Shown here in pieces: positions 1 through 7,622 of a stretch of 39,646 nucleotides of DNA. Below the pieces are notes generated by a model. That model saw nothing but the letters and a program-made list of their open reading frames with translations. It did no database searches and was not told the DNA's origin. Source of the stretch: Bacteroidales bacterium (lineage in GTDB: Bacteria > Bacteroidota > Bacteroidia > Bacteroidales > P3); assembly GCA_031262295.1 (NCBI GenBank), contig JAISIA010000057.1, forward strand, positions 1-39,646, written 5' to 3'. A program made the translations under genes and the position numbers. Each line of letters opens with the position of its first letter. Positions within the stretch are counted from its first letter, which is position 1.

Positions 1-410
1 TTTCCTTTAAGGGCAAAAACGTAATATTTTCCCAAAATTTCATTTTCATTTATTTTTACAAAATAATCATTTCATTATTAATATATTACACTTGAATAAA
101 TCTTCGTTTTAGAAAATTAAAACGAGGTTTTAGAAAATTATTTCTTCGTTTTAGCAAAATAAAACAGCGTTTTATTTTGCTAAAACGAGGAAAAATTTTG
201 AAAAATTAAAAATATAGAAAAATGAATTAAAATTTGCTTGGATTATGTTGAAGGTTAATTGATTAATAATTTAAGAAAATTTTAACAAATTTTGGAGTTG
301 CAAAATTGAAATTTTGAGTGAAATGTTAAAAATTCGTCAAATTATGTGTTTTTTATGAGGATGAAATGTTAAAATTTAGGGGTTTTTAGGGTTGGAAATG
401 TTAAAATCTT
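1..410 (+). repeat. Composite intergenic repeat element, copy 1
   Basis: This stretch has no gene and aligns by eye with 12075-12505 over its whole length and with 22697-23030 over its second part. It starts with TTTCCTTTAAGGGCAAAA (1-18), matching TTTTCCTTAGGGCAAAA at 12076. About 80 bp later come 21-bp tandem units with core TCGTTTTAG (units end at 112, 133 and 154), then an AAAACAGCGTTTT mini-palindrome (161-173), an AT-rich linker, and three GAAATGTTAAAA sites at 320, 363 and 395. The layout is seen directly. Its function and whether it is mobile are unknown. The element may extend left of the window. Confidence 0.8.
146..188. repeat. 20-bp perfect inverted repeat with AGC loop
   Basis: The left arm 146-165 and the right arm 169-188 are exact reverse complements, separated by the 3-nt loop AGC (166-168). 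It lies at the end of the 21-bp tandem units of composite element copy 1 and includes its AAAAC-AGC-GTTTT core. No coding sequence covers it. It could form a strong RNA hairpin or a DNA cruciform. Confidence 0.85.
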
Positions 411-489
411 TTGAAAAAATAATATTTTAGATCTTTAATTTGTGGAGTTGATTGATAATTATTGTATTTACATAAAAAGTTATCTTTGT

Positions 490-636
490 TGTCGGCAACC
501 GACTTTTAATTTTCCTAACGGAAGTCTGGATATTAATTTATATATTTATAATCTAATAAAAAAAATATCTTTGTTTTAGAAGAAATAAAACAACGATTTG
601 TCTGCACTAAACTTTTAATTTGTCCTTATGGAAGTA
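490..636 (+). repeat. Two copies of the two-hairpin (GTCGG...TCCTAACGGA) repeat module
   Basis: 490-530 carries GTCGG-CAA-CCGAC (491-503) followed by TCC-TAAC-GGA (513-522) and AAGTCTGGAT. 598-636 is a decayed copy (GTCTGCACTAAAC, then TCCTTATGGAAGT). Related copies lie at 6941-6979 and 7025-7066 (reverse), 22548-22593, 22629-22660, 22919-22954 (reverse) and 31950-31992. A degenerate form of the TTTGTTTTAG / AAAACAACG module sits between the two at 570-595. The rest of 641-807 shows nothing beyond AT-rich DNA. Confidence 0.7.
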
Positions 637-807
637 AAAATTAAATATAATTTATAAAAAATCTTCTTTTAAAATTATTGGTCTAAATAATTGCTTTGTC
701 TTTATATGGCTTATTTTATTTTAATTTTATTCTACTTATTTTTTGTAACTTATGTAATATCCCTATAATTTTTTCGTCAAAAATGTGTTTAGGTATATAA
801 AAATGTC

Positions 808-815
808 TAATTTTG
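808..815 (+). promoter_or_regulatory. Possible -7 box of the atpE operon promoter
   Basis: TAATTTTG at 808-815 fits TAnnTTTG and would give a leader of about 60 nt before atpE. No clear TTG -33 box lies at the right distance. The box also sits inside a small inverted repeat, ATGTC...GACAT (803-819). A weaker alternative is GTAATTTG just before 868. Low certainty. Confidence 0.3.
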
Positions 816-869
816 ACATCTATTTTTTAGATAGAGTTAAATTAAAATTATTAGATTAGTAATTTGTAA

Positions 870-1140
<271 letters not shown>

Positions 1141-1142
<2 letters not shown>

Positions 1143-1167
1143 GAAAGGCTCTTTAAGAGCTTTTCTT
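1141..1167 (+). terminator. Hairpin between atpE and atpF (attenuator or mRNA-stabilising element)
   Basis: Arms 1141-1152 and 1156-1167 pair over 12 bp with one G-T wobble and a TTA loop, followed by ATTTATTTA. The hairpin overlaps the atpE stop codon. The following U-run is interrupted, so partial termination or 3'-end protection of a short atpE transcript is more likely than full termination. That would fit the need for many c subunits per enzyme (inference). Confidence 0.6.
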
Positions 1168-1199
1168 ATTTATTTAGAGAAAAATTAAATTAATTTATT

Positions 1200-1694
1200 A
1201 TGGAACTTATAACTCCTGAGCTTGGTTTAGTCTTTTGGATGGTTGTAGTTTTCCTTATATTACTTCTAATATTAGGAAAATTTGGTTGGCCTGTTGTTCT
1301 TAGAATGATTTCCGAAAGAGAACAACTAATTCAAAACTCTTTGGACGAGGCTAAAAAAGCAAGAGCTGAGATGGAAGATCTTAAATCAAACAACGATATT
1401 CTATTAAAGCAGGCTATGGAGGAAAGAGATAATATATTAAAAGAGGCGAAACTTTTGGGTGAAACCATAATGGAAAACTCCAAAGTTAAGGCACAAGAGG
1501 AAGCTCAACGTATAGTTGCCTCTGCCAAAGAAAGTATAAATTACGAAAAACTTCAAGCTCTAACAGAATTAAAAAATCAAGTTGCAACCCTATCAATAGA
1601 TATTGCAACCGATGTTCTAAAACAAGAACTATCCAATAAGGAATTGGATAAACAAATTGTTGAAAAAAGAGTTTCGGAGTTAAACTTTAATTAA
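1200..1694 (+). CDS. atpF: F1Fo ATP synthase subunit b
   Basis: The 164-residue peripheral-stalk subunit has one N-terminal membrane helix (about 8-28, LVFWMVVVFLILLLILGKFG) and then a long charged coiled coil rich in Glu, Lys and Ala (about 40-160). It links Fo to the delta/alpha cap of F1 as a dimer. The length is typical for the bacterial b subunit. It follows atpE after the intercistronic hairpin, and atpH begins 8 bases after its stop, so it is co-transcribed with the F1 genes. Confidence 0.95.
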   Translation: MELITPELGLVFWMVVVFLILLLILGKFGWPVVLRMISEREQLIQNSLDEAKKARAEMEDLKSNNDILLKQAMEERDNILKEAKLLGETIMENSKVKAQEEAQRIVASAKESINYEKLQALTELKNQVATLSIDIATDVLKQELSNKELDKQIVEKRVSELNFN

Positions 1695-1702
1695 TCCTAA
1701 CT

Positions 1703-2260
1703 ATGGCTTTTAATATTGTTTCTTCCCGATATGCTCGTTCATTATTTGATCTTTCTTTAGAAAGAAATGTATTGGATAGGATAAATTCTGATATGTCCTT
1801 AATCAATACGCTATGTTTAGAGAATCCAATACTGAATATTATTTTAAAAAATCCTAATATCAATATAGGGAAGAAGAAAAATATAGTTAAGGATTTATTA
1901 GAAAAAAGAGTTGATTCATTAACTTTGAGTTTTATTTTGCTTTTAATTGACAAACGAAGAGTGATTCTATTAAAAGAAATTGCTAATGAATTTGTTGGTT
2001 TTTGCAATAAATACAAAGGGATTAAGGTTGCAACACTAATAAGTGCAAATAAAATTGATGAATTAACAAAACAAAGGATAATAAAATTATTTGAAAAGCA
2101 GTTTAATTGTACAATAAAGTTGGAAGAAAAAGAAAATCCTTCCCTATTAGGAGGCTTTAAGATTATGATTGAAGATATGATCTATGATGCATCCATATTA
2201 AATCAATTAAATAGTTTGAAAAAGTCCTTTGCAAAGAATATTTATGAAAAGGGATATTAA
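1703..2260 (+). CDS. atpH: F1Fo ATP synthase subunit delta (OSCP-like)
   Basis: The 185-residue soluble protein connects the b-subunit stalk to the top of the alpha3beta3 hexamer. The N-terminal motif [14 protein letters not shown] (about 7-20) is characteristic of delta/OSCP. The C-terminal part contains the family-typical hydrophobic segment [22 protein letters not shown] (about 148-169, the last conserved block). It sits between atpF and atpA with gaps of 8 and 11 bases, the standard order for this operon. Confidence 0.94.
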   Translation: MAFNIVSSRYARSLFDLSLERNVLDRINSDMSLINTLCLENPILNIILKNPNINIGKKKNIVKDLLEKRVDSLTLSFILLLIDKRRVILLKEIANEFVGFCNKYKGIKVATLISANKIDELTKQRIIKLFEKQFNCTIKLEEKENPSLLGGFKIMIEDMIYDASILNQLNSLKKSFAKNIYEKGY

Positions 2261-2271
2261 TAAGAAAATTT

Positions 2272-3852
2272 ATGGCAGATATAAAACCTTCTGAGGTAAC
2301 AGCGATATTACGTAACCAATTATCCGATGCAAATCTTCAAGCCTCATTAGAAGAGGTTGGAACAATATTAAGTGTTGGAGATGGTATTGCTCGTGTTTAT
2401 GGTTTGAATAATGCACAAAGTGGAGAGTTAGTCCTATTTAGTAATGGAGTGCAAGGCATTGTTCAGAATCTTGAACAAGATAATGTGGGTATAGTAATTT
2501 TAGGAGAGACACAAGATATTAATGAGGGCGATACAGTAAAACGTACTGGTGAAATAGCTTCAATTAAGGTTGGAGAAGGCTTAGTGGGGAGAGTAATCAA
2601 CACAATAGGCGAACCAATAGACGGAAAAGGTCTTATTGAAGGAGAATTGTTTGAAATGCCTTTGGAAAGAAAGGCACCCGGAGTGATATTTCGTCAGCCT
2701 GTAAATGAACCTTTGCAGACAGGAATCAAGGCAATAGACTCTATGATTCCAATAGGGATGGGACAAAGAGAGCTAATTATTGGAGATCGTCAAACAGGTA
2801 AAACAGCAATTGCAATAGATACTATAATAAATCAAAGAGAATTTTTTGACAAAGGTAATCCTGTATATTGTATTTATGTTGCTTGTGGTCAAAAAGGCTC
2901 AACTGTTGCAAATATAGTAAAGACTCTACAAGAAAAAGGGGCGATGGAATACACAATTGTCGTTGCTGCAACGGCGTCAGATTCAGCAGCACTTCAATAT
3001 TACGCACCTTTTGCAGGAGCATCAATAGGAGAATATTTTAGAGATACAGGACGTAGGGCTTTGGTTGTTTATGATGATTTATCAAAACAAGCAGTCGCTT
3101 ATAGGGAAGTTTCTCTTTTGCTTCGCCGTCCGCCAGGAAGAGAAGCCTATCCAGGAGATGTATTCTATCTTCATTCAAGATTGCTTGAAAGAGCTGCTAA
3201 GATAATTAAGGAAGATGATGTTGCAAAGAATATGAACGACCTTCCAGAGTGTCTAAAAGATAAAGTAAAGGGTGGGGGATCATTAACTGCACTTCCTATA
3301 ATTGAAACTCAGGCAGGCGATGTTTCAGCATATATTCCAACAAATGTAATATCAATTACCGATGGACAAATATTCTTAGAGCTAAACTTGTTTAACTCTG
3401 GTGTTCGTCCCGCTATAAATGTTGGTATCTCCGTTTCTCGTGTTGGAGGTAATGCTCAAATTAAATCAATGAAGAAAGTAGCAGGAACTCTTAAATTAGA
3501 CCAAGCACAATATAGGGAGTTGGAAGCCTTTTCTAAGTTTTCCTCCGATTTGGATGCTACAACAAAGATGGTAATTGAGAAAGGAAAGCGTAATGTTGAG
3601 ATATTAAAACAAAAACAATACTCTCCTATGAAGGTGGAACATCAAATTGCAATTATATGTTGTGGAACTAATGGTTGGTTACAAAACGTTCCTATTGATA
3701 AAATGGAAGATTTTGAACACAATTTCCTCTTTTCTTTGGAAAATAATCATAGAGATATATTGGACAAATTGAAGAATGGTGAATTTAATGATGAAATAAT
3801 TGAGTCTTTGAAAAAGGTAGCACAAGAAAAGACTGCTAAATACTCTATTTAG
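2272..3852 (+). CDS. atpA: F1 ATP synthase subunit alpha
   Basis: The 526-residue regulatory nucleotide-binding subunit forms the F1 hexamer with beta. The P-loop GDRQTGKT is at 171-178. The N-terminal beta-barrel (about 28-95) and the alpha signature in the C-terminal half ([14 protein letters not shown]) are intact. The length is usual for Bacteroidetes. Its catalytic partner atpD is not in this operon but lies at 25557. atpG begins 5 bases after the stop. Confidence 0.98.
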   Translation: MADIKPSEVTAILRNQLSDANLQASLEEVGTILSVGDGIARVYGLNNAQSGELVLFSNGVQGIVQNLEQDNVGIVILGETQDINEGDTVKRTGEIASIKVGEGLVGRVINTIGEPIDGKGLIEGELFEMPLERKAPGVIFRQPVNEPLQTGIKAIDSMIPIGMGQRELIIGDRQTGKTAIAIDTIINQREFFDKGNPVYCIYVACGQKGSTVANIVKTLQEKGAMEYTIVVAATASDSAALQYYAPFAGASIGEYFRDTGRRALVVYDDLSKQAVAYREVSLLLRRPPGREAYPGDVFYLHSRLLERAAKIIKEDDVAKNMNDLPECLKDKVKGGGSLTALPIIETQAGDVSAYIPTNVISITDGQIFLELNLFNSGVRPAINVGISVSRVGGNAQIKSMKKVAGTLKLDQAQYRELEAFSKFSSDLDATTKMVIEKGKRNVEILKQKQYSPMKVEHQIAIICCGTNGWLQNVPIDKMEDFEHNFLFSLENNHRDILDKLKNGEFNDEIIESLKKVAQEKTAKYSI

Positions 3853-3857
3853 AAAAG

Positions 3858-4733
3858 ATGGCTAACTTAAAAGAAGTAAGAAATAGGATAGATTCAGTAG
3901 GCTCAACAATGCAGATAACCTCAGCTATGAAGATGGTTTCTGCATCTAAGTTGAGACGTTCTCAAAATTCTGTTGTGGCATTACGCCCTTATTCCAAACT
4001 TTTATCAAATATAATTAATAACATAATGGATGATGAGGACATATTACAAGATAGTCCTTATGTTAAAAGAAAGAAAACGGAAAACATATTACTAATTGTA
4101 CTTACTTCAAATAAGGGTTTGTGTGGAGGATTTAATGCAAATGTAATAAAGCAAACGCTAAGAAGAATATCTGAAATATACAATGAAGATAAGTATATAA
4201 AGGTTGATTTGCTCTCTTGTGGGAAAAAATCTTCTGAATTCTTTTCAAAGATGAACGATATTCATATTTTTGAAACCAATGATGAGATTTGGGATAGCCT
4301 AACATTTGAAAATGTAACTAAGATAACCTCAAAAGTTATGGAGCTTTTCATCAATAAGACCTACGATAAGGTTGAAATCATCTATAACAAATTTAAAAAT
4401 GCTGCAACACAAATAATATCCAACGAGAACTTTCTTCCACTTGACAACTTTAATAATAAAGAAGAAAAGAAAAATAGTTTCTATATATTTGAACCATCTA
4501 AGGAAGAAATTATTCATAATATTATTCCTCAATCTTTGAAAACACAATTTTTTCGTTGTTTTTTAGATAGCTTTGCAGCAGAACACGGAGCGAGAATGAC
4601 GGCAATGCACAAAGCAACAGACAATGCACAAGGACTATTAAAGGAATTAAAACTTTCCTACAATAAAGCACGTCAAAGTGCCATCACAAACGAGATTATA
4701 GAAATTAGTGCTGGGGCTGAGGCATTAAATTAA
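3858..4733 (+). CDS. atpG: F1 ATP synthase subunit gamma
   Basis: The 291-residue central-shaft subunit rotates inside the alpha3beta3 ring. Both coiled-coil ends that form the shaft are visible: the N-terminal QITSAMKMVSASKLRRSQ (about 19-36) and the C-terminal KARQSAITNEIIEISAGAEAL. The middle Rossmann-like domain contains TSNKGLCGGFN. It is the last F1 gene of this locus, and nadB starts 9 bases after its stop codon. Confidence 0.97.
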   Translation: MANLKEVRNRIDSVGSTMQITSAMKMVSASKLRRSQNSVVALRPYSKLLSNIINNIMDDEDILQDSPYVKRKKTENILLIVLTSNKGLCGGFNANVIKQTLRRISEIYNEDKYIKVDLLSCGKKSSEFFSKMNDIHIFETNDEIWDSLTFENVTKITSKVMELFINKTYDKVEIIYNKFKNAATQIISNENFLPLDNFNNKEEKKNSFYIFEPSKEEIIHNIIPQSLKTQFFRCFLDSFAAEHGARMTAMHKATDNAQGLLKELKLSYNKARQSAITNEIIEISAGAEALN

Positions 4734-4742
4734 AAAAATAAA

Positions 4743-6296
4743 ATGAACTTTGAAATTGATTTCCTTGTATTGGGATCAGGAGTTGCTGGATTAAGTTTTG
4801 CACTTAAAGTTGCAGACTATGGAAAGGTGTGCATACTAACAAAAGCAGATGCAGCAGAATCTTCAACAAAATATGCACAAGGCGGAATAGCAGCTGTTAT
4901 GTATAGTCCCGACAGCTACGAAAAGCACATTAAGGATACCCTAATAGCAGGAGCTGGAATCTGTGATGAGAAAGCAGTACGTATAACAATAACAGAAGGA
5001 CCCAAAAGGATAGAAGAACTTATTTTGTGGGGGACTAATTTTGATAGAAAGTCCTCAGGAGTATTTGATCTTGCCAAAGAAGGGGGACATTCTGAATATA
5101 GAATATTGCATCATCAAGATAATACAGGCTTTGAAATTGAAAGAGCACTTTTAGAAAGAGCAAAAAATCACCCAAACATAACAATAAAAGAACACCAATA
5201 TGCTGTTGATTTAATAACTCAACATCATCTTGGAGAGAATGTAACTCGCCATAGAGGCGATATAGAATGTTATGGAGCATACGTATTAAATGAAAAAGAC
5301 AATTCAATAGATACATATTTGGCTCGCTTTACCCTAATTGCAACAGGAGGAAATGGCAATGTATATAGTACAACAACCAATCCCATTGTTGCAACAGGAG
5401 ATGGGCAGGCAATGGTTCATAGAGCTAAGGGTAAATTAGCAAATATGGAATTTGTACAATTTCATCCTACCTCTTTATATAATCCAACAGAAAAACCTTC
5501 TTTCCTTATTTCAGAAGCTATGCGAGGAGCAGGAGGAGTATTAAAAACCATAGATGGAAAGACATTTATGGAGAAATATGATGAAAGAAAATCATTAGCT
5601 CCAAGAGATATTGTGGCAAGAGCAATAGATCATGAGATGAAAATAAATGGAGAAGACCACGTTTATTTGGATTGCAGAACAATTGACAAGAGTGAAATTA
5701 TGAATCACTTCCCTAATATATATGCAAAATGTTTAGAAATAGGGGTGAATATAACAAAGGATATGATACCTGTTGTACCTGCGGCTCACTATTCTTGCGG
5801 TGGAATCCTCGTTGATGAAAATGGAAAGACAACAATAAATAATCTTTATGCCTCAGGAGAATGTTCTTCAACGGGATTGCATGGTGCAAATCGTTTAGCT
5901 TCAAATTCTCTTTTGGAGGCTTTGGTCTATTCCAATAGGGCAGCAGTAGATTGTTTAAAGAAGAAAGATTCAGTTAAAATAAATAAAAACATCCCGCCTT
6001 GGAACGCAGAAGGTATGGTTTTAAACGAGGAAATGGTACTAATTTCTCAATCTGTTAAGGAATTGCAACAAATAATGTCCAACTATGTTGGCATAGTTCG
6101 TTCCGAGCTTAGATTAAATCGTGCCTTTGATAGATTAAATCTAATTTATAAAGAAACAGAAGAGCTTTATAATCGTTCAGTTCTAATCCCCCAACTTTGC
6201 GAGTTAAGAAATCTAATTGCCAATAGCTATCTTATAATCAAAATGGCAAAGCAAAGAAAAGAAAGTGTGGGCTTGCACTATTTAGCAAAATATTAA
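4743..6296 (+). CDS. nadB: L-aspartate oxidase
   Basis: The 517-residue FAD enzyme oxidises L-aspartate to iminoaspartate, the first step of de novo NAD synthesis. In anaerobes fumarate serves as electron acceptor. The dinucleotide-binding motif GSGVAGLS is at 11-18, followed by SSTKYAQGGIAA (about 40-51), the active-site block HYSCGGILVDENG and the FAD-binding end YASGECSSTGLHGANRLASNSLLEAL. This pattern separates NadB from the related fumarate reductases. It begins 9 bases after atpG and so appears to be part of the ATP synthase transcript. nadA and nadC are not in this window. Confidence 0.95.
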   Translation: MNFEIDFLVLGSGVAGLSFALKVADYGKVCILTKADAAESSTKYAQGGIAAVMYSPDSYEKHIKDTLIAGAGICDEKAVRITITEGPKRIEELILWGTNFDRKSSGVFDLAKEGGHSEYRILHHQDNTGFEIERALLERAKNHPNITIKEHQYAVDLITQHHLGENVTRHRGDIECYGAYVLNEKDNSIDTYLARFTLIATGGNGNVYSTTTNPIVATGDGQAMVHRAKGKLANMEFVQFHPTSLYNPTEKPSFLISEAMRGAGGVLKTIDGKTFMEKYDERKSLAPRDIVARAIDHEMKINGEDHVYLDCRTIDKSEIMNHFPNIYAKCLEIGVNITKDMIPVVPAAHYSCGGILVDENGKTTINNLYASGECSSTGLHGANRLASNSLLEALVYSNRAAVDCLKKKDSVKINKNIPPWNAEGMVLNEEMVLISQSVKELQQIMSNYVGIVRSELRLNRAFDRLNLIYKETEELYNRSVLIPQLCELRNLIANSYLIIKMAKQRKESVGLHYLAKY

Positions 6297-6320
6297 TAAG
6301 CATAGAATATAGAAAAGACA

Positions 6321-6349
6321 AAGGTCAGCAGCAGGACGCTACTGACCTT
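6321..6349. terminator. Hairpin between nadB and the tRNA (possible bidirectional terminator)
   Basis: AAGGTCAG (6321-6328) and CTGACCTT (6342-6349) are exact complements, with a further AGC/GCT pair inside. It lies between the convergent nadB and tRNA genes. On the minus strand it is followed by a broken T-run (TGTCTTTTCT). On the plus strand there is no T-run. It most likely ends the tRNA transcript. Confidence 0.5.
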
Positions 6350-6373
6350 AAAGTCAATTCTTAAATCATCTTG

Positions 6374-6447
6374 TAGCGGAGACGAGAATTGAACTCGTGA
6401 CCTCCGGGTTATGAATCCGACGCTCTAACCAACTGAGCTACCCCGCC
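6374..6447 (-). tRNA. tRNA-Met (anticodon CAT), probably elongator
   Basis: The 74-nt cloverleaf reads on the minus strand from GGCGGGG (6447-6441) to discriminator A at 6374. The acceptor stem has 7 pairs including two G-U. The D-arm is GCTC-AGTTGGTTA-GAGC. The anticodon CAT is at 6413-6411. The T-arm is ACGAG-TTCAATT-CTCGT. CCA is not encoded. The anticodon stem has an A-C mismatch next to the loop. The G1-U72 wobble is not the C1-A72 mismatch of many initiator tRNAs. A lysidine-modified tRNA-Ile (CAT) cannot be fully excluded by eye. Confidence 0.92.
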
Positions 6448-6459
6448 AGAATGAGGTTG

Positions 6460-6489
6460 CAAAAATATAAAAAAAACACTTATCACCAA
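6460..6489 (-). promoter_or_regulatory. tRNA-Met promoter
   Basis: On the minus strand, TTG (6489-6487), 19 bp, then TATTTTTG (6467-6460), a full match to the Bacteroidetes TTG/TAnnTTTG pattern. The expected start is about 6 nt upstream of the mature tRNA 5' end. Confidence 0.65.
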
Positions 6490-6575
6490 ATAAAAAAACA
6501 CTTATAATCGCATTTTTTATTTATAGCTTGTAAAAAACTAAGAATTATTTATGGTTTCTTTAAAATATGAAAGAT

Positions 6576-6602
6576 AATTTACCCCCAAGCTGGGGGTAAA
6601 TT
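6576..6602. repeat. 12-bp perfect palindrome with AGC loop, not tied to a gene
   Basis: Arms 6576-6587 and 6591-6602 are exact complements (core ACCCCC/GGGGGT) around the loop AGC. It is one of the few GC-rich spots in the intergenic DNA. It lies about 85 bp upstream of the tRNA promoter, pointing away from any gene end. On the plus strand a T-run follows only after about 10 bases (TTTTTT near 6613). Apart from this, 6490-6786 holds nothing I recognise. Confidence 0.7.
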
Positions 6603-6786
6603 GCAAATATGCTTTTTTAATTTTTGATTAAAACATTATAATATTTTGTTAAAAATATGCGAAATTATGTTATTGTGAAATTAAAAAAGATTTATAGAAA
6701 ATGGAGATTATTTAACAATATTTTGAATCTTTATCATATAAAGGTGAAAAATTAAGATTGGAATAGGGGATTTAAATGCTATGAAA

Positions 6787-7066
6787 AAAAACAGCGTTTT
6801 AGTTTTCTAAAACGAAGAAATAATTTATTAAAACGAAGAAATAATTTACTAAAACGAAGAAATAATTTTTTAAAACAGCGTTTTATTCAGCCAAAATGCT
6901 GTTTTATTTTTATAAAATTATAGATAAAAAATGTAAAAACCAGACTTCCGTAGGAAAAATAAAAGTCGGTTGCCGACAAATGCTGTTTTATTTTTATGAA
7001 ATTATAGATAAAAAATGTAAAAATTAGACTTTTGGTTAGGAAAAAATAAATGTCGGTTGCCGACAA
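6787..7066 (-). repeat. Interspersed repeat cluster, reverse orientation
   Basis: The region starts and ends its first block with AAAACAGCGTTTT (6788 and 6872). Between them are three 21-bp units (6808-6828, 6829-6849, 6850-6870) with core AAAACGAAGAAAT, the reverse complement of the units elsewhere. A tandem duplication follows: 6894-6977 and 6978-7063 are near-identical. Each holds a reverse copy of the two-hairpin module (6941-6979 and 7025-7066) with GTCGG-TTG-CCGAC. Confidence 0.8.
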
Positions 7067-7070
7067 AGAG

Positions 7071-7099
7071 AAGGCGTTGAAAAAAGTTTTCAACGCCTT
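7071..7099 (-). terminator. Terminator hairpin of the hydrogenase operon
   Basis: AAGGCGTTGAAAA (7071-7083) and TTTTCAACGCCTT (7087-7099) form a perfect 13-bp stem with a 3-nt loop, 35 bases beyond the stop codon of the last hydrogenase gene. On the minus strand it is followed by CTCTTTG, a poor U-run, so efficiency is uncertain. Confidence 0.65.
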
Positions 7100-7133
7100 A
7101 CAAAAAAATATTAAGATTATTTTTTAGACTTAA

Positions 7134-7610
7134 TTAGTTGTATTCTTTTATGATGTCTTTTACTCCATCAGGAGTTAATCTACCATAAACCTTTTCTCCA
7201 ATTAGGACAACAGGTGCTAAACCGCAGGCACCAACACATCTTAAACAATTTAATGAAAACTTACCATCAGGTGTTGTTTCGCCAATACCTATTTTCAATT
7301 CTCTTTTAAATTCGTCCAAAACCTTTTCTGCACCACGTACATAGCAAGCAGTACCCATACAAACTGAAATTGGGTGATCTCCTTTTGGGGTCATAGTGAA
7401 GAAAGAATAGAAAGTCACAATGCCGTATATTTGTGCTACGGAAACATTTATTTGCTTTGCTATCACTTCTTGAACCTCTGCTGGAAGGTATCCAAATTCT
7501 CCTTGTACCTTATGAAGGACATTTATTGCTTCACCCGGCTTATTGCCAAAGGAAGCACAGATTTCCTTAATCTTATTTATTTTACTTTCTGATAACTTTA
7601 TCTTTGCCAT
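7134..7610 (-). CDS. hndA: NuoE-like [2Fe-2S] subunit of the [FeFe] hydrogenase (HndA/HydC)
   Basis: The 158-residue thioredoxin-like ferredoxin subunit transfers electrons within the NAD(P)-linked hydrogenase complex. The cluster ligands are visible: Cys84 and Cys89 (CMGTAC) and Cys125 and Cys129 (CVGAC). The N-terminal helical part, with AINVLHKVQGEFGYLP, and the motif QIYGIVTFYSFF are typical of NuoE/HoxE/HndA proteins. It is the last gene of the four-gene operon, starting 12 bases after the catalytic subunit. The alternative name is hydC of the trimeric electron-bifurcating enzymes; sequence alone does not decide whether the complex bifurcates. Confidence 0.92.
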   Translation of the reverse strand: MAKIKLSESKINKIKEICASFGNKPGEAINVLHKVQGEFGYLPAEVQEVIAKQINVSVAQIYGIVTFYSFFTMTPKGDHPISVCMGTACYVRGAEKVLDEFKRELKIGIGETTPDGKFSLNCLRCVGACGLAPVVLIGEKVYGRLTPDGVKDIIKEYN

Positions 7611-7622
7611 AACTCTATTGTT

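Noticed and set aside
98-190. The 21-bp tandem units as a CRISPR array
   Set aside because: The units follow each other without spacers, repeats number only two to three per site, and no cas gene is in the window.
4329-4547. Minus-strand and other-frame reading frames inside the atp, hydrogenase and cassette genes
   Set aside because: They overlap strongly conserved genes, lack promoters or recognisable domains, and are shadows of the real frames.
6374-6447. tRNA-Ile with a CAT anticodon (lysidine type)
   Set aside because: The acceptor and D-arm look like elongator tRNA-Met in this phylum, although I cannot exclude the alternative without a covariance search.
6887-7093. A 68-codon minus-strand frame with internally repeated peptide
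   Set aside because: It is only the translation of the 84-86 bp tandem duplication in the repeat region, with no promoter and a low-complexity product.
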